DNA from: Candidatus Latescibacterota bacterium
Lineage (GTDB): Bacteria; Latescibacterota; UBA2968; GCA-2709665
Assembly: GCA_030746455.1 (NCBI GenBank)
Contig: JASLMQ010000046.1
Span: 1 to 14,727, forward strand
Direction: 5' to 3'
Length of the DNA: 14,727 nucleotides
Shown here: positions 1-8,300 of the stretch, piece by piece
How positions within the stretch are numbered: the stretch's first letter is position 1
How the letters are laid out: each line of letters begins with the position of its first letter
Program-made: the position numbers and the translations under genes
The notes under the pieces: model-generated
What the model saw: only the letters and a program-made list of their open reading frames with translations
The model's database searches: none
Told to the model about the DNA's origin: nothing

Positions 1-1064
1 TTTGTGATGGCCAGTCCCAATCCACTGCCCTTGTGGGTCTGCTCCGTGCCTTCCACCTGACGGAACTCCTCGAAGATGGCTTCGCGGGCGTCCTCCGGGA
101 TGCCGATACCCGTGTCGGACACCGCCACGGCCAGCGTGGGATCCTCCGTGGGCGACTGCTCCTTCCAGAGCTTGACGGAGATCTCGCCTGCCTCGGTAAA
201 CTTCGCCGCGTTTCCCATCAGGTTCAGGATGATCTGTCTCAGGCGAGCCGAATCCGTGCAGGCGTGGCCGACATCCTCGGCGACGTTTGACTCAAGCGCG
301 ACGTCCGGCTTGATCAGGGGGCCGATGGCCGCACAGCAGGACGCGACCAGATCTTCGAGGTCGAATGGTTCGGGGTGCACCTCGAGCCGGCCGGCTTCGA
401 GTCTCGAGATGTCCAGGATGTCGTTGATGAGTCCCATCAGGTGGTCCACGTTCACGCCGACCCGGTCGAGCGTGCGTTCCTGGCGATCGGTCAGGTCGCC
501 CGTGACCCCATCGCGCATGTTGTCGACGTAGCCTTTGATCGACGTGAGGGGCGTTCGCAGCTCGTGCGACATGCTGGCGAAGAACTGGAGCTTCCGCTCG
601 GCGGACGCCTGGATCCGGCGGTTCGCCTCGGAAAGGGCGGTGTTGGACTCGTCCAGGCTGTGGGTGAGGCGGCTGACCTTGAGGTGGGTCTGGACCCGGA
701 TGAGAACTTCCTCGTTGTTGAAGGGCTTGGTGATATAGTCGATCCCGCCCGCGTGGAACCCCTCGACGACGGATTCCGTCTCGGTCCGGGCGGTGACGAA
801 GATGACGGGGGTATCCGCCATGGCGGAATCGGCCTTGAGACGGCGGCAGGTCTCGAACCCGTTGATGCCGGGCATCTGCACATCCAGAAGGATAAGGTCG
901 GGTTGTGCGGTTGCCGCGACCTTGAGTGCTGCCTCTCCGTTCGTGGCGACCAGGATGCTGTAACCCTCGGGCTCCAGGGCCTGACGGAGGAGCTTGAGGT
1001 TCGCCGGTGTGTCGTCGACGAGGAGGATCTTGGCGCCGGACAGGTCGAGCGGGGTTGAGGGCAT
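1..1064 (-). CDS. Receiver-histidine kinase (REC-HisKA-HATPase_c), partial at left edge
   Basis: This is a cytoplasmic two-component kinase with its receiver domain at the N-terminus. I read 354 in-frame codons from the ATG at 1064-1062 with no stop, and the gene leaves the window at base 1. The receiver spans about residues 12-128: acidic pair D17-D18, phospho-acceptor D61 in LLDVQMPG, T91, and K113 in ITKPF. A helical linker leads to HisKA with H167 in SMSHELRTPL. The ATPase domain shows an N box (N281/N285 in ILNLMGNAAKF), a G1 box (D317 in DTGIGIPED) and a G2 box GSGLGLAIT at the window edge. No signal peptide or membrane segment is visible, so it is probably soluble. The gene begins 29 bp after the TonB-like gene on the same strand, suggesting cotranscription. 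D61 could accept phosphate from the upstream hybrid kinase, but that is inference. C-terminal output domains, if any, lie outside the window. The start is supported by AGGA about 10 bases upstream and by the receiver beginning shortly after it. Confidence 0.93.
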   Translation of the reverse strand, partial: MPSTPLDLSGAKILLVDDTPANLKLLRQALEPEGYSILVATNGEAALKVAATAQPDLILLDVQMPGINGFETCRRLKADSAMADTPVIFVTARTETESVVEGFHAGGIDYITKPFNNEEVLIRVQTHLKVSRLTHSLDESNTALSEANRRIQASAERKLQFFASMSHELRTPLTSIKGYVDNMRDGVTGDLTDRQERTLDRVGVNVDHLMGLINDILDISRLEAGRLEVHPEPFDLEDLVASCCAAIGPLIKPDVALESNVAEDVGHACTDSARLRQIILNLMGNAAKFTEAGEISVKLWKEQSPTEDPTLAVAVSDTGIGIPEDAREAIFEEFRQVEGTEQTHKGSGLGLAIT

Positions 1065-1093
1065 AGGCCTGTTCCTGTGATTGAAGACTGGGA

Positions 1094-1879
1094 TCAGTAG
1101 TGATCCGTCAGGTTGAACTCGACCAGTTGCACGGCCCACACCGCCACGGGCCACATGTTCTGACAGGCCGGCTTGAAGGTCCACTGCAGAACCGCGTCTG
1201 TCGCGGCGCGTCTGAAGATCTCGTCGCCTCTCACCATGATCGCCTTCCTCACCCGCCCGTCGCTGCCGATCAGGATCCGGACGAACGCGCTGCCTTCCAG
1301 CCCGACCTTCCGGGCCAGCTCTGGATAGTCGGGGACCACGTACGTCTGGATCTCGGGCTTCACCTCCACCTGCCAGTATTCCATCGCGGCCCTCTCCTCC
1401 TCGTCGAGCTGAGCCAGCATGCGCGATCCGGGAGGCGGTGGGGGAATGTCGATGAAGACCTGGTCGAAACCCAGATCGGTAGACGAGATGGTCACATCGT
1501 CGGGCACGTCATCCTCTACGCCGACCTCGATGGGCATGGCAGGCCGGGCCAGGGGCGGCGGGCGGTGGATCTGTCGTGTCTGGGGGATGTCCTCCATCTG
1601 GATCACGATCTGGTCGACTCGGGGGATCATCCGGCGCATCTCGAAGGTCGGATACACTGCGATCAGGGAGGCGTGCAGGGCAACCGAGAGCACCGTCGAC
1701 GCTGCTAGCGACCGCTTGTACTGCCGCTTGAGATCTGCCCTTGACGCCTTCTCTCGGACGGTGACCCGGGCCCCGGTAGGCCGGTCGGCGAGGAGGCGCT
1801 GGAACTGCTCGCGCCTTGCGCGGAGCTCGGCCAGCTTGGCAAGGAGCGTGGCGTCGAATCGGTGGTGGATCAGGTCCAT
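1094..1879 (-). CDS. TonB-family energy transducer
   Basis: The 261-aa protein is inner-membrane anchored and would pass proton-motive-force energy through the periplasm to TonB-dependent receptors. A basic N-terminal region of about 56 residues, predicted cytoplasmic and helical, precedes one membrane segment at about 57-77 (SLAASTVLSVALHASLIAVYP). A short Pro-rich periplasmic part follows (PPPLARP near 107, PPPPP near 146-150). The C-terminal TonB domain is at about 178-257, with YPELARKVGLEG, a SDGRV turn and WTFKPA. The long cytoplasmic extension is unlike the short N-termini of classical TonB proteins, and the linker is short. No ExbB or ExbD gene is in view. It lies between TBDR1 and the receiver-kinase on the same strand, so it probably serves these receptors. 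I see no clear Shine-Dalgarno before the ATG at 1879-1877; a GTG near codon 39-41 is an alternative but would remove part of the extension. It ends in TGA. Confidence 0.9.
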   Translation of the reverse strand: MDLIHHRFDATLLAKLAELRARREQFQRLLADRPTGARVTVREKASRADLKRQYKRSLAASTVLSVALHASLIAVYPTFEMRRMIPRVDQIVIQMEDIPQTRQIHRPPPLARPAMPIEVGVEDDVPDDVTISSTDLGFDQVFIDIPPPPPGSRMLAQLDEEERAAMEYWQVEVKPEIQTYVVPDYPELARKVGLEGSAFVRILIGSDGRVRKAIMVRGDEIFRRAATDAVLQWTFKPACQNMWPVAVWAVQLVEFNLTDHY

Positions 1880-1890
1880 AGATCAAAGAG

Positions 1891-1932
1891 CGAATGACGA
1901 ATATCGAACAAGCAATAGCGATTGATGAAGGG
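1891..1932. repeat. Heptanucleotide intergenic repeat, CGAATNN family
   Basis: Six consecutive 7-bp units can be laid out just upstream of the TonB-like gene. They start with CGAATGA (1891-1897) and CGAATAT (1898-1904), followed by increasingly divergent units. The 7-bp period is visible by eye. It resembles the short tandem heptamer repeats known between genes in cyanobacteria and some candidate phyla. Function is unknown. It may place non-coding repeat within the leader of the TonB-like transcript. Confidence 0.6.
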
Positions 1933-1983
1933 CCTGGGACTCGCAATATGGCATCCGCCAGATTGACAGATCATTGCGGTTCT

Positions 1984-2011
1984 GCTGAGGGCTGACAGCT
2001 GACGGCTGCCT
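1984..2011. repeat. Heptanucleotide intergenic repeat, GCTGANN family
   Basis: Four adjacent 7-bp units begin with GCTG: GCTGAGG (1984-1990), GCTGACA (1991-1997), GCTGACG (1998-2004) and the degenerate GCTGCCT (2005-2011). They lie in the 188-bp gap between TBDR1 and the TonB-like gene. A weaker pyrimidine-rich stretch follows toward the TBDR1 stop codon. The same family appears inverted upstream of TBDR2, at 12457-12484. Confidence 0.6.
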
Positions 2012-2067
2012 TTCTCGAGCCACGAGCCGCATACCAGTTCTCAGCTTTTCCCCTCTGCCTTTTACCT

Positions 2068-5000
2068 CTAGAACACCATCCTCACCCCCACGCTCCACTG
2101 CCTTGGTGGATGGAAGAACCTGTGTCCGGTGTCATCTCCGTACTTCACGAAGAGTGAATCATCGGGACGCCGCATCTGCAGACCCCACCGCATGTAGTCC
2201 TGCTTGGGTACGGCAGGCTCGTAATCTTTGTCGGGATCTGCGTCGAGCCCGTCGTTGAACAGGTTCCGGACCTCGAGGAAGAATGAGGGACGCACCCGGC
2301 CCCTCGCGTTGAATACCTTCTCCACGCTCAGGTCGGTCACGGTGTCGACGGGCCCGCGCGCCTTCGATTCTGTCTCCTGAGGTGTCGTCCACGTGAATGC
2401 TCTCCCCGAACGCATCTTCCAGAGCAGGTTCACGCTCAGGTTGCTGGCCAGCCATCCCATCCACCTGGCCCCCGTGCGCACGTCAGGCGGAGTGTTCAGC
2501 ACGACCTGCACGTTCGCCTGGCTCAGGACCCCGCCGCTCTTCTCTCCCCACGAGTTTATGGGCCCAGTTCCGAGGGTATTGACGGGTGCCCAGTAGCTGA
2601 CAAAGATGCCCTTGTCCTGAGGTTCGGCCATCACGCCCATCTGTATCCACGAACGATTCCGCCAGAGGTCGCTCCAGTCCCGTATTGCCCGGTTTGCCGC
2701 GCCACCGATTTGCCGCTTCTCCGCGTCGCTCAGCGGCATCGGCGTCTGCGACCCGTCGGGGTTGGGCGCGAAGGCGTACCAGAATTCCTTGCTGGCGACG
2801 AAGTTGGAGTCCGGGAACATGAACGTCCCATACTGGGTTAGGCCAATCTGGCCGCGGGCCGACCACAGTGACGTCCAGGCGACGCGGAATGAGAAGCAGT
2901 GGCTCAATCGCTTCTCGACTGCGAGCTCGATCCCCTTCGCGTAGCCGGCCGACGAGTTCCCCAGACCCCGCAGATGCCAATATCTGTCCCGGACAGGATC
3001 CCACCAATTCGAGTGGCCGCTGGAGAGCTGCTGGGTCTCGCTCCGGTAGAACAGCGTGAGGGTGCCAGTGTAGTCGGAAACGAAGCTCCACTGCGCGCCC
3101 ACCTCGAACGTTAGCGTCTCCTCCGGGCGGACCCACGGATCGCCGCCGAACCCGCTCCAGTGGGGGACCATGTTGCTCAGGTACTCGGCCGTGTCCTTCA
3201 TGCCGTTGCCGTTCACGTCCTCCCACGAGGGATCCCCGTCCGGGCCGATCCGTCTAAAGAGGTTCCTGTAGGACTTCGCGTACATCCGATACAGATCAGG
3301 CCACTGAAGGCACCGGCCGAGCGAGAAGTGCATCGCTGCCCGGTCCGTGATTGGGTGTGAGGCGCCCAGCCTGGGGTTCAGGTAGAATCCCGCCGGAGGC
3401 GTCCGCGCGAAGTCGCCGGTCACGGTCACGCCCTCACCCGTGTCCACACCGTAGGCATAGTGCCGGGTGGTGTAGCGCCACCACATGGGCGCCCACATCA
3501 GCGCGGGGCTCACGAGCTCCCTGTGCCTGTGCACGTTGAAGTCGAGGCGCAGGCCCGCGTTTATGATCAGACCCTCATATTCCATCTTGTCCTGGACATA
3601 GAAGGCTCCTCGAAGGGGACGCGCCGGGCTGCCCATCTCCCAGGGCGTGTCGCCGCCGCCATAGAAGGTGAACCAGTTGTTGGCCTTCGAACTCGCCGCC
3701 CAGTAGGTGTAGCGGGCATCGTAAGCGACGATCTCGAGGCCGGTCTTGATCAGATTCCGATTGTTGATCTGGCTGGACAGGTCCGCCTTGAAGCTGTAGC
3801 GCTTCCGGTCCGACGCGACCCACATCGCCACCTGCCTGTCGATCGCGAACCACCCGTCTCTGTCCCGCCTCGGGGATCCGTCCGACCACAAAGGCACCCC
3901 GATGGTGTCCTGAAGCGTGCGGCTGCGCGCAAGCCGCACGCTCGTAGAAGGTCCTGGAAGAGAGCGCGTGGGAGAAGGACACGTACTCCAGGTCCTCCTG
4001 GTGCAGGTACCGGCCCGACGACGCCCATTTCTCGGGCAGGAAGAGGTTGCGGCCGGCTTCGTTCCCGCCGAATCTGAGCCGGCGTATGAACCCATGCTTC
4101 GCGTAGTTGTATTCGTTCATCTCATTATTCCACGCGGTATAGCGCTGCAGGATCAGGCCGGTCTTCAGCTTGGTGCCGCCCGTCGGCTTGCTGGTCAGGG
4201 TCGCAGATCCCTGCCAGTTATTCGGAGCGTTGATGTACGCGCCGCGGTCGTTGTAGAAGCCGTGGCTCTCAGCCGAGGGGTAGACAGCCGCACGGTGCTG
4301 GTGGCTCATTGAGGCGGCAAACGAGGCCTTGGGCCCCACCGGCCCGAACAGACTACCCTCCACCGTGAATCCAGACCAGCTCTTGTAATCCGTGCGCTGG
4401 TGGATGACCCGCCCCGTGAGGGGGTCGGCCTCGGACACCCACTCTGGATCGTCCCACCTCATGTGATCCCGATGCATCGGATCTTCGTACACGTTGGAAC
4501 CCCAGTGCTTCCGCCCCGCCGGTTCGTAGTGAAGCTCGGTCCAGCCGTGAAGGTCTCTGCCCCCCTCCCGGGTCACGAGGTTGACGGCGCCGGCCTGCGC
4601 ATCCCCATACTCCGCCGGGAGCACACCTGTCTCGATCGAAACCTGCTGCACCACACTCTTGTTTACCCCGGCAAAGAGGATAGCGCTGTGACCATCCTGG
4701 TTGGGGACGCGTACCCCGTCGATTATCAAGAACACGTCGTTGGGATAGTTCCAGTGTGTGCCCCAGGTCCTCGGTGTGTTTCCCCAGCTGCTGCCCGACC
4801 CGCGCACCGCGTAGGTCCCGGCCTGGTCCACACCCGGCTGGAGGGAAACGAGCTCGCCTGTAGTCCTGATGATCGGCGTCTGCTCGATCTCCTCCGCGGA
4901 AACGACGTGGACCGTCGACGTCCGGTCTAGGTCGACAGGGGGCCGCTGCCACCTGTGCGCCTCAACCACCATGCGGTCCAACTCGACCGGGCTCTCCGCG

Positions 5001-5323
5001 AGTCCGAAGAAGGCGTTGCTGGTGAAGTCGGCGCTGACGACCACGCCCGACTTTCGTTGGGTGGAGTACCCGATCATGGAGGCGACGAGGCTGTGATGAC
5101 CCGGAGGTACGGCTAGGAGGAAGTAGACGCCCTCCGAGTCGGCCTCCATGCCACGTTGGGTGCCTTCGATCATCACGCTGGCGCCGGGCAGTGGCCTGCC
5201 CTCCGCGTCGGTGACGCGGCCCATGATCTTTCCGGTGGTGCCGGCGGTGGCGGGTGGAGCGGGTAGAAACATCAACAGGACGAGAGCGACAGCGGCAACA
5301 CGGGGTGTCGTGGCGATTTCCAT
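2068..5323 (-). pseudogene. TonB-dependent receptor 1 (CarboxypepD_reg-plug-barrel), interrupted by a +1 frameshift
   Basis: This gene encodes an outer-membrane TonB-dependent receptor for an unknown ligand. Correcting one extra base gives 1084 aa. The signal peptide is at about 1-27 (ends PATA-G). A carboxypeptidase-regulatory-like domain lies at about 30-108 (GRVTDAEGRPLPGASV), the plug at about 134-252 (YAVRGS, DVFLIIDGVRVPNQDG, EYGDAQAGAVNLVTREGG), and the rest is beta barrel ending in Phe (QWSVGVRMVF), as usual for outer-membrane proteins. Reading frame is kept to E461 (codon 3943-3941). One extra base at 3940 then moves the homologous frame, which resumes as VRLARSRTLQDT and stays open to the TAG at 2068. 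The paralog TBDR2 reads FYEVRAARSRTLQD without the extra base. Uncorrected translation gives 582 aa with a 121-residue out-of-frame tail and most of the barrel lost. The start at 5323 has a strong Shine-Dalgarno (GGAGGAGGG, 7 bases upstream). It lies 65 bp after the hybrid kinase gene, probably in the same operon. The lesion may be real or an assembly error; no SusD partner is visible. Confidence 0.88.
3915..3941. repeat. Perfect 10-bp inverted repeat at the TBDR1 frameshift
   Basis: The left arm GCGTGCGGCT (3915-3924) and right arm AGCCGCACGC (3932-3941) are exact reverse complements separated by 7 bases. The extra base that breaks TBDR1 (3940) lies inside the right arm. Without it the arms would pair imperfectly, with a bulge. 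The matching segment of TBDR2 (from about 11055) keeps the left arm but not the perfect right arm. Confidence 0.85.
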
Positions 5324-5330
5324 CGGTCGG

Positions 5331-5339
5331 CCCTCCTCC
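5331..5339 (-). promoter_or_regulatory. Strong ribosome binding site for TBDR1
   Basis: On the minus strand this reads GGAGGAGGG and ends 7 bases before the ATG at 5323-5321. It fixes the start directly at a convincing signal peptide and shows that the broken receptor keeps a well-formed translation start. Confidence 0.75.
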
Positions 5340-5388
5340 GTCGGGCTGCAAGACGGTCATTGGCCAAATACAGTCGGTGCGGCGGTTG

Positions 5389-8300
5389 CTAGGCTTTGAT
5401 CTTGTCGAGTATCCCCAGGATCTCATCCATCTTGAAGTCCTGACTCAACGTGCGTAGATGGGCTGCGAGTCGGGCCTCGTTTTCTCCGAGCCGCTCCGCG
5501 TCAGTCAGGATGGTTTCCAACTCGGTGACGTTGGAGATTTCCGCGGCCCTCCTGAGCCCTTCCAAGAGGTCTGCCGGCAGGTCGATGTCCTGCAGGTCGG
5601 GCAGGGGCTTTGGCTCTTCGTCCTCCACGGAGGCGTACTCGAACTCGACCCCGAGCTGCTCGGCGAGACAGCCGTAGATGTCCTCAGCACGGAAGGGCTT
5701 CGGGATGAAGGCGTCGAATCCGAGCTCGAGGAACTCGCGCCGTTCGTGGTCGAGGGTCGATGCGGAGACGGCGACGACCTTGAGGGCGTCGCGCCCGAGG
5801 GCCTCCCAGATGCGCAGGGCGGCTTCCTGTCCGTTCATCTCGGGCATGTAGATGTCGATGAGCGCGATGTCCGGTGGATCCGCCACGACCCTCTCCACCG
5901 CCTCTACGCCGTTGCTCGCCTGAATCACCCGGGCGCCGATATCTTCCAGCATATGCGTCAGGACGTCGCGGTTCTCCACGACGTCGTCGGCGACGAGGGC
6001 GGTGACCGTGCATCCCTCCGCCAAGCGAGAGACGGTGGCCCACCTGTTCTCGGAAGGTCGCAGGACTTCGGCCTTTGCCGGCGGCAGTGGAATCGCGAAA
6101 CTGAAGCAGGATCCCTGGCCGAGGGTGGATTCGAGCTCGAGCGCTCCTCCCATCAGTCCGATGAGCCTTTGCGCGATAGGCAGGCCGAGTCCGGTGCCCC
6201 CTTCCCTGCGACCGGCATCGGCCTGGGAGAAGGCGTCGAAGATGGCTTCGCGGTCCTCGGGGGAGATGCCCGGCCCCGTGTCCCGGATTTCGAGACGATA
6301 GAGGTGATCCGGTAACGCGGCGACTCTGAGGTTAACGGATCCGCGATCGGTGAACTTCACGGCGTTCCCCAGGAGGTTGATCAGCACCTGACCGATCTTG
6401 GCTTCGTCGCCGTGGACGGGAATGCGGTCCGCCTCAGGGATCGCAATCTGCCAGTGCAGTCGCTTGGCATCGCATCGGTGCTGGAATATCACGTTCTGGT
6501 TCTGCAGGAGGGACTGAAGGTCGAAGTCGGCCGGATTGAGCTCGTATCGGTCGGCCTCGATCTTGGATAGGTCCAGTATATCGTTGATGAGCTTGAAGAG
6601 ATGGTTGCCGCTTCGCTCGATGGTCTCGACCGCAGCGCGATCGTCGGGCACGAGAGTGGACTTGCGCTGGAGGATCTGAGCGTAGCCCAGGATGGCATTC
6701 AAGGGCGTTCGAATCTCATGGGACATGCTGGCCAGGAACTGACTCTTGGCCTGGTTAGCGGCTTCGGCGTCCTCTCTGGCCTGGGCCAGCTTGCGATCCC
6801 GCTCCAGCAGACGACGGGCCTGGAGGCCGATGGTGCCGACAAGCAGTACCAGCAGGAGGATGAACCAGGGGCGTTTCCAGATGGGGGGATCGACCAAGAA
6901 GGAATGGAATGCTGGTACGCTCTCGGTGTTCAGGTCGGCATCTCGGGCCCGGACCTCGAAGGTGTGTGCGCCCGCTCCCAGGGAGAACAGCGGGGAGCGT
7001 CTGTGCTCCGTGAAGGGCGTCCACGCTCCGCTGTCCAGCCTGTAGGAGAACTGCAGGGGCGTTTCTGCCGGGAGCCATCGGTCTCGGCCCTCCCAGGAGA
7101 AGCTCGCGTTCCCGTCTGACGAGATCCGGGCAGGGGCGTTGTCCAGAAGGGTCTTCGGGCCCTGCTCGTCGTTCCGGTAGCGCAAAACGATTCCGCTTGC
7201 CGTGCGGAGCCACAGGGAACCATCTCGAGCGGCAAAGAGGGAACGTACGTCCAGATCCGAAGGCCCGCCCGTAACGGCCGTCCAGCTCTCGCCATCGAAG
7301 CGGCTGAGGCCCCCGGAGGTGCCCGCCCAGACCGTGCCGTCCGGTGCCTGCGCGAGGGCGTGGACCTCATCGTTTATCAGCCCGTCGTGGAACGTGTAGC
7401 CAACCGCGGTGCCGTCCGGGCGCAGGCGCGTGATTCCGCCCCCTTCGAGTCCGTGGGCCATCCAGAGGCCCGTGTCCGGGGAGGCCAGGAGGTCGGTCAC
7501 CTGGCGGGAGCTCTGGACGGCATAGGATGTCCAGTTGCCGGTAGGCAAGCGTCTTTTGACGACGTCGGATGAGCCGCCCACCCACAGGCTCCCGTCGGTC
7601 GTGACCGCGAGTGCGTGTATGGCCCGGGGAAGGCCCTGGATGGACTCCTGTACCCAGGAATCGTCCACGAGGCGGAACAGGCGGCTGTCCGAAGTGGCCA
7701 CCCAGAGGTGGCCCCCGGCCGTCCGGACCGCCGTCCGAACCGCACCACCGGTTGGGGACCGCAAGGGAGACCGCGCCCTGGCGTCACGGATGAGCGCAAG
7801 AGAGGGTACGCCCGGAACCTGCCCAAGAAGCCAGACCGCCCCGTCGGAGTCCGCGTCCACCTGGATGGCGGAACCCGACAGCTCGGCCGCGCGACTCCAC
7901 GACCTGCCGTCGTAGCAATGTGGCCCCATGTCAGTCCCGAACCAGAGGATCCCATCTCTATCCTGGCCAACTCCGCCTGCCCTTTCTGATCTCGCTACCT
8001 GATCCAGCTGATGGAGGGTCCATCGCTCGCCCACGTAGTCGAAGCGCGCCAGGCCCTTTGCTCCCCGTCCCCCCAGCCAGATCGCGCCGCGGGGATCCAC
8101 GGCCGCTGCGCACGGCTCGCCAAGGCCCGGTCTGGCGCGTCGATCGTAGGCAACCCAGCGCTCGGCGGAGCCCCGGGTTCGTCGTGCGAGCCTGGCGATC
8201 CCTGAACGACAGAGGGCCCAGACCTCTCCGTCTGGCGTTCCCACAACGCAGCGTACCTGGAGGTCGGGCAGGCCGCTCCCCTCGCCAAAGTGGGTCCACC

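Noticed and set aside
375..1058. A 227-codon plus-strand reading frame
   Set aside because: It is antisense to the receiver-kinase, whose catalytic motifs are all in place.
1883..2098. A 71-codon minus-strand frame in the gap before the TonB-like gene
   Set aside because: It runs through the heptamer arrays and overlaps the end of TBDR1, with no motif.
3575..4095. Overlapping frames in TBDR1 as a programmed frameshift
   Set aside because: The needed shift is +1 with no recognised slippery or stalling codon, and the overlap is explained by one inserted base relative to the paralog. A recoding role for the hairpin is not excluded but not supported.
2068..5323. SusC-type receptor of a SusC/SusD pair
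   Set aside because: No SusD-like lipoprotein gene is present and the ends do not show a SusC-specific context; a general CarboxypepD_reg TonB-dependent receptor is the safer call.
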